From Litorisediminicola beolgyonensis (GTDB taxonomy: Bacteria; Pseudomonadota; Alphaproteobacteria; Rhodobacterales; Rhodobacteraceae), in NCBI RefSeq assembly GCF_042679605.1, contig NZ_JBHTMU010000053.1, positions 1 to 21,407 of the forward strand: a stretch of DNA of 21,407 nt, given 5' to 3'. Positions 6,436 through 13,595 of this stretch are shown in pieces. Under the pieces are notes generated by a model, which saw only the letters and a list, made by a program, of their open reading frames with translations, did not search any database and had not been told where the DNA came from. A program made the translations under genes and the position numbers. Positions within the stretch are counted from its first letter, which is position 1. Every line of letters begins with the position of its first letter.

Positions 6436-7269
6436 ATGAAGACCGTTTCCGAGAACCGTTCGTTCGGCGGCACCCAGGGGGTCTATACCCATGCCTCGGA
6501 CGCCTGCGGCTGCGACATGACCTTTGGACTGTTCCTGCCCGAAGAGGCCGAGGACGGCCCGGTGCCGCTTCTGTGGTACCTCTCGGGGCTGACCTGCACC
6601 CATGAGAACGCGATGACCAAGGCGGGCGCGCAGTCCTGGTGCGCCGAGCACGGGATTGCCATCGTCTTTCCCGACACCTCGCCGCGCGGCGAGGACGTGG
6701 CCGATGACGAGGCCTATGATCTGGGCAAGGGCGCGGGCTTCTACGTCAACGCGACGCAGGACCCCTGGGCCAAGCATTTCAAGATGTGGGACTACATCAC
6801 CGACGAGCTGCCGCGGGTTCTCGGCGACACCTTCGCCGTCGACATGGGCCGGCAGTCGATCACCGGGCATTCGATGGGCGGGCATGGCGCGCTGACCATC
6901 GCGATGCACCATCCCGACCGGTTCCGGTCGGTCTCGGCCTTCGCGCCCATCGCCAACCCGACCGAGAGCGACTGGGGCAAAAAGCAGTTCAAGGCCTATC
7001 TGGGCGAGGCCGACACCGAGGCGTGGAAGGCGCATGACAGCGCGCTCCTGATGGCCGAGCGCGGCTTCTCGGGGCCGGTGCTGATCGACCAAGGCGACAG
7101 CGACAATTTCCTCGATCTCCTGAAGCCCGAGGCCTTGGCCGAGGCGATGGCGGCCAAGCGGCAGGACGGCATCTTCCGGATGCAGAAGGGCTACGATCAC
7201 AGCTATTTCTTCATCTCGACCTTCATGGAGGATCACGTGACCTTCCATGCCGAGGCGCTCTATTCGTGA
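6436..7269 (+). CDS. fghA: S-formylglutathione hydrolase
   Basis: The 277-aa alpha/beta hydrolase is a full-length FghA/esterase-D family member. It hydrolyses S-formylglutathione to formate and glutathione in the cytoplasm, the second step of formaldehyde detoxification. The catalytic triad is visible: Ser146 in GHSMGG, Asp223 in DQGDSDNF and His255 in KGYDHSYFF. The family signatures WYLSGLTCTHENAM and FPDTSPRG are also present. GGAG lies a few bases before the ATG, and TTGCCG (6377) with GATAGC (6398) is a weak promoter candidate. The partner dehydrogenase ends at position 120, so the pathway genes are close but not in one operon. The GTG of the next gene overlaps this stop (GTGA, 7266-7269). 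Confidence 0.96.
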   Translation: MKTVSENRSFGGTQGVYTHASDACGCDMTFGLFLPEEAEDGPVPLLWYLSGLTCTHENAMTKAGAQSWCAEHGIAIVFPDTSPRGEDVADDEAYDLGKGAGFYVNATQDPWAKHFKMWDYITDELPRVLGDTFAVDMGRQSITGHSMGGHGALTIAMHHPDRFRSVSAFAPIANPTESDWGKKQFKAYLGEADTEAWKAHDSALLMAERGFSGPVLIDQGDSDNFLDLLKPEALAEAMAAKRQDGIFRMQKGYDHSYFFISTFMEDHVTFHAEALYS

Positions 7270-7718
7270 CGCTCTATGTCGACGCCGACGCCTGCCCCGT
7301 GAAGGAGGAGGCCGAGCGCGTCGCGACGCGGCACAAGGTGGAGATGAAGCTCGTCTCGAACGGGGGCTTGCGCCCGTCGCGCAACCCGCTGGTCGAGACG
7401 GTGGTGGTGCCCGACGGGCCGGACGTCGCCGATATGTGGATCGCCGAGCGCGCGGGCCGGGGCGACGTGGTCGTGACCGGCGACGTGCCCCTGGCCGCGA
7501 AATGCGTGAAGGCGGGGGCGCGGGTGCTGCGCCATGACGGCGAGGCGTTCTCGGAGGCCTCCATCGGCCAGCAGCTTGCCATGCGCGACCTGATGTCGGA
7601 CCTGCGCGCGGCGGACCCGTTCCGGCAGGGCGGCGGCAAACCGTTCTCCAAGGCGGACCGGTCGCGGTTCCTCGATGCGCTCGAGCGCGAGATGCGGGCG
7701 GCGGCGCGGCTGGCATGA
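7266..7718 (+). CDS. YaiI/YqxD (UPF0178, DUF188) family protein
   Basis: This 150-aa protein starts MTLYVDADACPVKEEAERVA, the defining N-terminus of the UPF0178/DUF188 family. It retains GPDVADMWIAERAGRGDVVVTGDVPLAAKCV and the later segment QQLAMRDLMSDLRA. The conserved aspartates (VDADACP, VTGD) suggest a PIN-like metal-binding fold, but no member of the family has an established function that I can cite. GTG 7266 overlaps the fghA stop as GTGA and the conserved domain begins at once, so the start is well supported. The next start overlaps its own stop as ATGA. This is translational coupling in a four-gene operon. Confidence 0.92.
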   Translation: MTLYVDADACPVKEEAERVATRHKVEMKLVSNGGLRPSRNPLVETVVVPDGPDVADMWIAERAGRGDVVVTGDVPLAAKCVKAGARVLRHDGEAFSEASIGQQLAMRDLMSDLRAADPFRQGGGKPFSKADRSRFLDALEREMRAAARLA

Positions 7719-8341
7719 GCGTGGGCGCGGTCGTCTTCGATATCGGCAACGTGCTGATCGAATGGCAGCCCGAGCGCTATTACGACAGGGCGATCGGCGA
7801 GGAACGGCGGCGCGCGATGTTCGCCGAGGTCGATCTGCACGCCATGAACGACGCGGTCGACCGGGGCGGCGATTTCGCGGGCGAGGTCGCGGCCTGCGCC
7901 GCGCGCTATCCGCACTGGGCCGAGGAAATCCAGCTCTGGCACGACGATTGGGGGCGGATCGCGGGGCCCGCGATCCCGGGCTCGGTGACGACGCTCGAGG
8001 CGTTGCGGCGCGCCGGCGTGCCGGTGCTGGCGCTGTCGAACTTCGGGCTCGCGCCCTTCGAGATCGGGCGCAGAGCTTGGCCGTTTCTCGACAGCTTCGA
8101 CAAACGCTATCTCTCGGGCGCGCTCGGCATGGCCAAGCCCGATGCCGAGATCTACGCCGCGCTCGAGGCGACCTGCGGGCATGCGCCGGAGGCCCTGCTC
8201 TTCGTCGACGACCGGCAGGAGAATATCGACGCGGCCTCGGCGCGTGGCTGGCAGACGCATCTCTTTACCGGACCCGAAGACTGGGGCGCGCGTCTCGTGG
8301 CCGAGGGGCTTCTGCCCCCGCATTGGCAGGCGGCGCCGTGA
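7715..8341 (+). CDS. HAD-superfamily (subfamily IA) phosphatase, YihX-like
   Basis: The 208-aa protein carries the four HAD motifs: motif I VVFDIGNVL (nucleophile Asp9), motif II VLALSNF (Ser108), motif III MAKPDAEIY (Lys141) and motif IV LLFVDDRQENI (Asp165/166). As in the YihX sugar-phosphate phosphatase subgroup, the residue two after the nucleophile is Gly instead of Asp, so an ordinary phosphatase mechanism needs checking. The helical cap domain is residues 16-90. ATG 7715 overlaps the preceding stop (ATGA), and GTG 8338 of the following gene overlaps its stop (GTGA). A small phosphorylated metabolite is the expected substrate, identity unknown. Confidence 0.92.
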   Translation: MSVGAVVFDIGNVLIEWQPERYYDRAIGEERRRAMFAEVDLHAMNDAVDRGGDFAGEVAACAARYPHWAEEIQLWHDDWGRIAGPAIPGSVTTLEALRRAGVPVLALSNFGLAPFEIGRRAWPFLDSFDKRYLSGALGMAKPDAEIYAALEATCGHAPEALLFVDDRQENIDAASARGWQTHLFTGPEDWGARLVAEGLLPPHWQAAP

Positions 8342-9267
8342 TCTGGGCGCTTGCGGTTCTCGCCGGGCTCGCGCTCTGGCCGGTGATCCGCGAGGCGCGC
8401 AGGACCCCGGTCGACGACGTGGTGCGCGCCAGCGCGCCGGGCGAGTTCGCCGATCTGAGCCTCGGGCGCGTGCATTACCGCTGGCTCGGGCGTCCGCGCG
8501 GGCCGGTGGCGATCTGCGTCCATGGGCTCACGACGCCGTCCTTCGTCTGGGAGGGGCTGGTGCCGCATCTGGAGCGGATGGGGTTCCGGGTCCTGCTCTA
8601 CGATCTTTACGGGCGCGGCTATTCCAGCCGACCCGAGGGCGCTCAGACGCCCGAGATGTTCACGCGGCAGCTCTCGGAGCTTCTGGCGGCGCTGGGGCTC
8701 GACGAGGATCTGACGCTGATCGGCTATTCGATGGGGGGCGTGATCGCCTCGCGCTTCACGGCGGCCTATCCGGGGCGGGTGCGGCAGCTCATGCTGGTGG
8801 CGCCCGCGGATATGGGGATTGAGGTCAGCCGCGCGACACGGATCGCGCGGGACGTGCCGGTTCTTGGCGACTGGCTCTTTCACATGGCCTTCCCGCGCCA
8901 GTTCCGCGCGTCCCTGGCAAGGCAGCAGGCGCTCGAGGTGTCGGTCGAGGATCTGGGCGACCGGCAGGCGGGCGAGCTGATGAAGCGCGGCTACCTGCGG
9001 GCGGTGCTGTCGAGCCTGCGCCACAGCCTGCGCCGTCCGCTCGAGCAGGCGCATCGGCAGATCGCGCAGGCGGGCGTTCCGGTACTCGCGGTCTGGGGCG
9101 ATGCGGACGAGACGGTGCCCCTCGCGGGGCTCGGGCTTCTGGCGCAGTGGAACCGGAACGCGCATCAGGAGGTGATCCCCGAGGCCACGCATCTTCTGCC
9201 CGCGACCCATACCGAGGCGCTGGCGGGCCATATCTCGGCCCTGACCGAAAGCCTCAGGCGGGGGTGA
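8338..9267 (+). CDS. Alpha/beta-fold hydrolase, probably membrane-anchored
   Basis: The 309-aa protein begins with a short hydrophobic helix (IWALAVLAGLALWPVI, residues 2-17), which could be an uncleaved inner-membrane anchor. An alpha/beta hydrolase domain follows with CVHGLTTPSFVW (oxyanion region), nucleophile elbow LIGYSMGG (Ser131), acid in AVWGDADETVP (Asp257) and His285 in PEATHLLP. It is probably an esterase or lipase; the substrate is unknown. GTG 8338 overlaps the HAD stop as GTGA, which fixes the start as the last gene of the fghA operon. Its 3' end overlaps the convergent MFS gene by 14 bases. Confidence 0.9.
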   Translation: MIWALAVLAGLALWPVIREARRTPVDDVVRASAPGEFADLSLGRVHYRWLGRPRGPVAICVHGLTTPSFVWEGLVPHLERMGFRVLLYDLYGRGYSSRPEGAQTPEMFTRQLSELLAALGLDEDLTLIGYSMGGVIASRFTAAYPGRVRQLMLVAPADMGIEVSRATRIARDVPVLGDWLFHMAFPRQFRASLARQQALEVSVEDLGDRQAGELMKRGYLRAVLSSLRHSLRRPLEQAHRQIAQAGVPVLAVWGDADETVPLAGLGLLAQWNRNAHQEVIPEATHLLPATHTEALAGHISALTESLRRG

Positions 9268-10513
9268 GGCGCGCGCCCGCGCTTTGCGGGGCCTCGCGGA
9301 TCGGCAGATGCAGGATCGCCGAGAGCGCGCCGACGCCGAGGCCGATCCACCAGACCAGCGTGTAATCGCCCTGCAGATCGTAGAGCCGCCCGCCGAGCCA
9401 GACGCCGACGAAGCTGCCGAGCTGGTGCGAGAAGAAGACGATGCCGTAGAGCGTGCCCATGTAGCGCAGCCCGTAGATATGGCCGACGAGCCCGGCGGTG
9501 AGCGGCACCGTGGCCAGCCAGAGCGAGCCCATCGCGAGGCTGAAGAGGATCACCGACAGGGGCGTGATCGGCAGCGCGATGAAAAGCGCTCCGGCGATGG
9601 TGCGCGCGGTGTAGATGCCCGCGAGCAGGTATTTCCGGGGCCAGCGATGGCCCGCCCAGCCCGCCAGAAGCGTGCCCGCGATATTCGCCGCGCCGATGAG
9701 CGAGATCGCCACCGCGCCGAGCGCCGAGGTGGTCGAGATGCCCAGCCCCGCAAGCACGCCGCCCGCGAGGATCGGCGCGCACATCTCGGTGACGAGCGCG
9801 GGGAAATGCGCGGTGATGAAGCCCAGCTGGTAGCCGCAGGAGAAGAACCCCAGGAAGATCAGACCGAAGGTCGGATCGCGGAACGCGCGGCCGAGGATCT
9901 GACCGAGCGTTTCCTCGGTCCCGGTGCTCTGTGTCGTGGGGGCGCGCAGGAAGGGCAGGGCGAAGAGCGTGGCGAGGATCGCGGCGGCGAAGATCACGAA
10001 GACCTGCTGCCAGGGCATGATCGCCAGGAGCGCCTCGGCCACCGGCGCGCCGAAGACCTGACCGGCCGACCCGGCGGCGGTGGCGATGGCCAGCGCCATC
10101 GAGCGGTGCTCGTCCGAGCTGGCGCGGCCGATCACCGCGAGGATGACGCCGAAGCCGGTCCCGGCGATGCCGAAGCCCACGAGCACCTCGTAGAGCTGAT
10201 GCGCGACCGGCGTGGTCGCGAAGCTCGACAGGATCAGGCCCACCGCGTAGAGCACCGCGCCCAGGACGATGGCGATGCGGTCGCCGATGCGCTCGGCGAT
10301 GGCGCCGAAGATCGGCTGGCCGATGCCCCAGGCGAGGTTCTGGATCGCGATGGCGAGCGAGAACTCGGTCCGGAGCCAGCCGAACTCTTCGGCGATGGGG
10401 ATCTGGAAGACGCCGAAGCTCGCGCGGATGGCGAAGGCCACGAGAATGATGGCCGATCCGGCGATCAGGACGGGCGTGATGAGCGGCGCGGGCGACGGCG
10501 AGGCGTGTGACAT
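9254..10513 (-). CDS. Major facilitator superfamily (MFS) transporter
   Basis: The 419-aa protein has about twelve hydrophobic helices split by a charged central loop (FLRAPTTQSTGTEETLGQIL). The MFS motif A between helices 2 and 3 reads GAIAERIGDR. Helix 4/5 is glycine-rich (VGFGIAGTGFGVILAVIG), as is common in MFS carriers. It exports or imports an unknown small solute across the inner membrane. The ATG at 10513 is preferred over the one at 10549 because the first helix begins about 12 residues later and because CATAAC, a -10-like element, lies only 6 bases upstream, leaving little or no leader. The 3' end overlaps the convergent alpha/beta hydrolase gene. Confidence 0.92.
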   Translation of the reverse strand: MSHASPSPAPLITPVLIAGSAIILVAFAIRASFGVFQIPIAEEFGWLRTEFSLAIAIQNLAWGIGQPIFGAIAERIGDRIAIVLGAVLYAVGLILSSFATTPVAHQLYEVLVGFGIAGTGFGVILAVIGRASSDEHRSMALAIATAAGSAGQVFGAPVAEALLAIMPWQQVFVIFAAAILATLFALPFLRAPTTQSTGTEETLGQILGRAFRDPTFGLIFLGFFSCGYQLGFITAHFPALVTEMCAPILAGGVLAGLGISTTSALGAVAISLIGAANIAGTLLAGWAGHRWPRKYLLAGIYTARTIAGALFIALPITPLSVILFSLAMGSLWLATVPLTAGLVGHIYGLRYMGTLYGIVFFSHQLGSFVGVWLGGRLYDLQGDYTLVWWIGLGVGALSAILHLPIREAPQSAGARLTPA

Positions 10514-10519
10514 GCCGCT

Positions 10520-10549
10520 GTTATGACCCCCGCGCGCGGGCCGCGACAA
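10520..10549 (-). promoter_or_regulatory. Candidate promoter for the MFS gene, giving a near-leaderless transcript
   Basis: Reading the minus strand, TTGTCG (10549-10544) and CATAAC (10525-10520) are 18 bases apart. The expected transcription start coincides with the ATG at 10513. No Shine-Dalgarno sequence is present between the -10 and the ATG. Confidence 0.35.
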
Positions 10550-10591
10550 GAGCGTCCGTGGGGAGCCCGGATTTGCGCCAGTGGCGCGGTC

Positions 10592-11014
10592 TCAGGCCCT
10601 GAGGTGACGGGCGCGGGCGCCGCGTTCGATGGCGGCGGCGTGCAGCCGGTCGATATTCAGCTCGTAGCGCATCTCTTCGAGAAGCCGCAGCTCGGTCTCG
10701 GCAAGCGCGCCATCGGCGGCGGCGACGTCGCAGGCGAGCGCATAGGCGGTCTCGTTCAGGCGCTCGGGCAGGTTCTCGCGGACGAGGCCGAAGAGCGCAT
10801 CGAGCCCGTCTTCCTGGTCGAAGAGCTCGAAGACGAGCTGCGACACGGTGCGGATGCGGTCGCCGTCATAGGCCTCGAAGACGGGCAGGGTGGAGACCGC
10901 CGTCTGGATCTTCAGAAGCTCCGAGGTGCGGATGGTCTCGTCCGAGGCGGAGATGGCGACCATGACGGCCACCAGACAGTCCTGCGGGCTCATGGCATGG
11001 GTGGTTTCGTTCAT
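10592..11014 (-). CDS. TerB-like (tellurite resistance TerB) family protein
   Basis: The 140-aa, all-helical, acidic protein fits the TerB fold. The two characteristic acidic helix-turns are VAISASDETIRTSELLKI and AADGALAETELRLLEE, each with the Asp-x(2-4)-Glu arrangement thought to bind a metal ion. The final helix resembles the helix that closes the TerB bundle. It is cytosolic. Stand-alone TerB-like proteins are common in Rhodobacteraceae, and tellurite resistance should not be assumed, because no other ter genes are nearby. ATG 11014 is preferred because GAGAG lies 8-10 bases upstream. A longer frame reaches 11227 but overlaps the lysK start. It is divergent from lysK. Confidence 0.8.
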   Translation of the reverse strand: MNETTHAMSPQDCLVAVMVAISASDETIRTSELLKIQTAVSTLPVFEAYDGDRIRTVSQLVFELFDQEDGLDALFGLVRENLPERLNETAYALACDVAAADGALAETELRLLEEMRYELNIDRLHAAAIERGARARHLRA

Positions 11015-11054
11015 CTCGGCAGTCTCTCGCTTGGGGCCTCTTCCCCGACAAATA

Positions 11055-11083
11055 TTGACCCTCGGACGGCCCCGCAATAGGGA
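11055..11083 (+). promoter_or_regulatory. Weak candidate promoter for lysK
   Basis: TTGACC at 11055-11060 is a good -35 element. The best -10 at 17 bases is TAGGGA (11078-11083), which keeps only the first two consensus bases. It lies in the 121-bp divergent region between the terB-like gene and lysK. Confidence 0.3.
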
Positions 11084-11095
11084 GCGGTCGTTCGT

Positions 11096-11114
11096 GTCGG
11101 GCGTTCTGCCCGAC
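11096..11114 (+). other. Hairpin in the lysK leader
   Basis: GTCGGGC (11096-11102) pairs with GCCCGAC (11108-11114) around the 5-base loop GTTCT. It lies 21 bases before the lysK ATG and just ahead of the AAGGAGA ribosome site (11124-11130). It could influence lysK expression. There is no T tract long enough to call it a terminator, and no T-box signature is visible. Confidence 0.4.
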
Positions 11115-11135
11115 CGTTTCACCAAGGAGAGACAG

Positions 11136-12704
11136 ATGTCCGAGTTTCGCGATGCCGCGATGCAGTCCAAGGCCTGGCCGTTCGAGGAAGCGCGCAAGCT
11201 TCTCAAACGGGCGGACGCCGCGGGCAAGGACGAGGTGCTCTTCGAGACGGGCTACGGGCCGTCCGGCCTGCCGCATATCGGCACCTTCGGCGAGGTCGCG
11301 CGGACGACGATGATCCGGCGCGCCTTCGAGGCGATCTCGGACATTCCGACCCGGCTGATCTGTTTCTCGGACGATCTCGACGGCATGCGCAAGGTGCCCG
11401 AGAACGTGCCGAACCCCGATCTCCTGCAGGAACATCTGCAGAAGCCCCTGACCAGCGTGCCCGATCCGTTCGAGACGCATGAGAGCTTCGGCCACCACAA
11501 CAACGCCATGCTGCGCCGGTTCCTCGACACCTTCGGGTTCGAATACGAGTTCATCTCGGCCACCGAGTTCTACCGCTCGGGGCAGTTCGATGACGTCCTG
11601 CGCCGCGCCTGCGAGCGTTACGACGACATCATGGCGGTGATGCTGAAGAGCCTCCGCGAGGAGCGCCAGCAGACCTATTCGATCTTCCTGCCGATCCACC
11701 CCGAGACCGGCCGCGTCCTCTACGTGCCGATCAAGCATGTCGACGCCAAGGAGGCGACGATCACCTTCGACGATACCGACGGGCGCGAGTTCACGCTGCC
11801 GGTGACCGGCGGAAACGTGAAATTCCAGTGGAAACCGGATTTCGGCGCGCGCTGGGCGGCGCTTGGCGTCGATTTCGAGATGTATGGCAAGGACCACTCG
11901 ACCAACACGCCGATCTACGACCGGATCTGCGAGATCCTCGGCGGCACCAAGCCCGAGCATTTCACCTACGAGCTGTTCCTCGACGCCAATGGTGAGAAGA
12001 TCTCGAAGTCCAAGGGCAACGGCCTGTCGATCGACGAGTGGCTGACCTATGCCTCGACCGAGAGCCTGTCCTATTACATGTTCCTCAAGCCCAAGACCGC
12101 CAAGCGGCTGAGCTGGGACGTGATCCCCAAGGCGGTGGACGAGTATCACCAGCAGCTCCGCGCCTACCCGACGCAGGACGCCAAGGCGCAGGCCGCGAAC
12201 CCGGTCTGGCACATCCATTCCGGCAACGTGCCCGAAAGCCGGATGGTGGTGCCCTTCGCGATGCTTCTGAACCTGGTGTCGGTCTCGGGTGCCGAGGACA
12301 AGGAGACGCTCTGGGGCTTCATCCGCCGCTACGCGCCCGACGCCTCGCCCGAGCACAATCCCGATCTCGACCAGGCGGCGGGTTTCGCGATCCGCTACTA
12401 CGACGATTTCGTGAAGCCCGGGAAAGTCTTCCGCGCGCCCGACGAGAAAGAGGCTGCCGCGATGCGCGACCTGGCCGACCGGCTGCGCGCGCATGAGGGC
12501 GAGACCGATGACGAGACGCTGCAGAGCCTCGTCTTCGCGGTCGGCAAGGATCACGGCTTCGAGCCGCTGCGCGACTGGTTCAAGGCGCTCTACGAGGTGC
12601 TTCTGGGCGCAAGCCAGGGGCCGCGTTTCGGTGGGTTCATCGCGCTTTACGGCGTCGACGAGACCGTGGCGCTGATCGAGAAGGGGCTCGCGGGCGAGCT
12701 CTGA
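11136..12704 (+). CDS. lysK: Lysyl-tRNA synthetase, class I
   Basis: The 522-aa enzyme charges tRNA-Lys with lysine using ATP. It is the archaeal-type class I form that many alphaproteobacteria use instead of the class II LysS. The class I signatures are present: GYGPSGLPHIGTFGEVAR, with the HIGH-type motif as HIGT at 47-50, and KISKSKGN at 288-295 as the KMSKS loop. FEMYGKDH (248-254) lies in the Rossmann core. The remaining 200 or so residues are the alpha-helical anticodon-binding cage typical of this class. ATG 11136 follows AAGGAGA with 5 bases between. The gene ends 10 bases before the convergent small membrane-protein gene. No second lysyl-tRNA synthetase is in the window. Confidence 0.97.
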   Translation: MSEFRDAAMQSKAWPFEEARKLLKRADAAGKDEVLFETGYGPSGLPHIGTFGEVARTTMIRRAFEAISDIPTRLICFSDDLDGMRKVPENVPNPDLLQEHLQKPLTSVPDPFETHESFGHHNNAMLRRFLDTFGFEYEFISATEFYRSGQFDDVLRRACERYDDIMAVMLKSLREERQQTYSIFLPIHPETGRVLYVPIKHVDAKEATITFDDTDGREFTLPVTGGNVKFQWKPDFGARWAALGVDFEMYGKDHSTNTPIYDRICEILGGTKPEHFTYELFLDANGEKISKSKGNGLSIDEWLTYASTESLSYYMFLKPKTAKRLSWDVIPKAVDEYHQQLRAYPTQDAKAQAANPVWHIHSGNVPESRMVVPFAMLLNLVSVSGAEDKETLWGFIRRYAPDASPEHNPDLDQAAGFAIRYYDDFVKPGKVFRAPDEKEAAAMRDLADRLRAHEGETDDETLQSLVFAVGKDHGFEPLRDWFKALYEVLLGASQGPRFGGFIALYGVDETVALIEKGLAGEL

Positions 12705-12713
12705 GCCCGCGGC

Positions 12714-12881
12714 CTATTTCCGGCGCGCGTGGATCAGTCCTCCGACGTAGCCGCCCACGGCTGCGGCGAGCAGGATGGTCCACCAGCTGGTGCCGAGCTC
12801 CATGCCGAGAAGCGCCATGACGGCGATCCCGATGGCGGCGCCGACGACGGACAGCAGCGCGATGCGCACCGGTTTTGACAT
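12714..12881 (-). CDS. Small two-helix membrane protein (55 aa)
   Basis: The ORF runs from ATG 12881 to TAG 12714 on the minus strand, with AGGAGA about 8-9 bases upstream. It encodes MSKPVRIALLSVVGAAIGIA and onward: two hydrophobic glycine-rich helices (about residues 6-26 and 32-50) joined by a short acidic turn with a Trp pair, and a basic tail ending HARRK. The positive-inside pattern (Lys/Arg at both ends) predicts both termini in the cytoplasm. No family is recognised. It lies between lysK (convergent) and the DUF4864 gene (divergent). The start, ribosome site and clean helix pattern make it a good small gene. Confidence 0.72.
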   Translation of the reverse strand: MSKPVRIALLSVVGAAIGIAVMALLGMELGTSWWTILLAAAVGGYVGGLIHARRK

Positions 12882-12945
12882 GGGGTGGTCTCCTCTCGGG
12901 CTCTCTCTGCCCGCATAGGTTGCGGCGTTTGGGCCAGGCTGTCAA

Positions 12946-12965
12946 AGCCGCCGGTCCGGGCGGCT
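12946..12965. other. Inverted repeat in the divergent region before the DUF4864 gene
   Basis: AGCCGCC (12946-12952) pairs with GGCGGCT (12959-12965) around a 6-base loop. The two flanking genes both point away from it, so it is not a terminator of either. An operator or leader hairpin is possible. Confidence 0.3.
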
Positions 12966-12994
12966 GAAACTTTCCGGGCGTGGGCTGCGTAGAT

Positions 12995-13022
12995 TTGCGC
13001 AGATCGCGGGGCGCGCTAGCTT
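12995..13022 (+). promoter_or_regulatory. Candidate promoter for the DUF4864 gene
   Basis: TTGCGC (12995-13000) and TAGCTT (13017-13022) are 16 bases apart. Transcription would begin near 13029, before the GGAGGAGA ribosome site at 13036-13043. The 16-base spacer matches the candidates at 3556 and 5397. Confidence 0.45.
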
Positions 13023-13050
13023 GTCCCGACGGACCGGAGGAGACCTGCCC

Positions 13051-13467
13051 ATGCGCCTGCCCCTGCTCGCTGTCATCACCCTGCTCGCCCTCGCGCTGCC
13101 CCTGCGCGCGCAGGAGGTCCTGGCCCCCGACAAGGGGATCGAGGGCGTCATCTCGAACCAGATGGCGGCCTTTGCCGAGAGCGATCTCAGCACCGCGTTC
13201 TCCTTTGCCGCCCCGGGCATCCAGGGCATGTTCGGCACGCCCGACCGTTTCGGCGTCATGGTCCAGCAGGGCTACCCGATGGTCTGGAACCCCGGCGAGG
13301 TGCGTTTCGGCCGCCTGCGCGAGATCGACGGCCTGCTCTGGCAGGAGGTCTTCGTGCGCGATCAAGACGGCACGCTGCACGGGCTCGACTACAACATGGT
13401 CGATCTGGGCGGTGCCTGGCGCATCCGCGGCGTGCGCTTCCTCAAGCCCGAGGGCGTCGCGGCCTGA
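13051..13467 (+). CDS. Exported DUF4864-family protein
   Basis: The 138-aa protein has a Sec signal peptide (residues 1-20, MRLPLLAVITLLALALPLRA, cleaved before Gln21). The mature domain has the DUF4864 layout: an N-terminal helix with QMAAFAESDLSTAFSFAAPG, then PDRFGVMVQQGYPMVW, and a C-terminal beta sheet with EIDGLLWQEVFVRDQDG, YNMVDLGGAWRIRGVRF. The fold resembles SnoaL/NTF2-like cone-shaped domains. The protein is expected in the periplasm; its function is not established. ATG 13051 is 7 bases after GGAGGAGA and is where the signal peptide begins, so earlier in-frame codons are rejected. A perfect palindrome at 13488 follows the stop. Confidence 0.85.
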   Translation: MRLPLLAVITLLALALPLRAQEVLAPDKGIEGVISNQMAAFAESDLSTAFSFAAPGIQGMFGTPDRFGVMVQQGYPMVWNPGEVRFGRLREIDGLLWQEVFVRDQDGTLHGLDYNMVDLGGAWRIRGVRFLKPEGVAA

Positions 13468-13487
13468 CTGTCGAGAGGGCTGAGCGC

Positions 13488-13505
13488 GGGCACCGCGCGG
13501 TGCCC
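13488..13505 (+). terminator. Palindromic hairpin after the DUF4864 gene, possible terminator
   Basis: GGGCACCGCGCGGTGCCC is a perfect 18-bp palindrome that folds as a 7-bp stem with a GCGC loop, 20 bases after the stop codon. No T tract follows, so it is either a weak or Rho-assisted terminator, or a binding site. Confidence 0.45.
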
Positions 13506-13550
13506 TAGCCCGATCGTAATTCCCGACCGCTATTGCTGATCCGAACCGGT

Positions 13551-13573
13551 GGCGCGCCTTTCTCTCGCGCGCC
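13551..13573 (+). other. Leader hairpin before the beta-helix protein gene
   Basis: GGCGCGC (13551-13557) pairs with GCGCGCC (13567-13573), leaving a 9-base pyrimidine loop, CTTTCTCTC. The stem ends 6 bases before the purine-rich ribosome site (13580-13589) of the gene at 13596. It could stabilise the leader or gate translation. Confidence 0.4.
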
Positions 13574-13595
13574 CCGCTGAAGGAAAGGGATAGCG

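Noticed and set aside
10592..11014. Tellurite-resistance operon
   Set aside because: Only a lone TerB-like protein is present, with no terC, terD or related genes.
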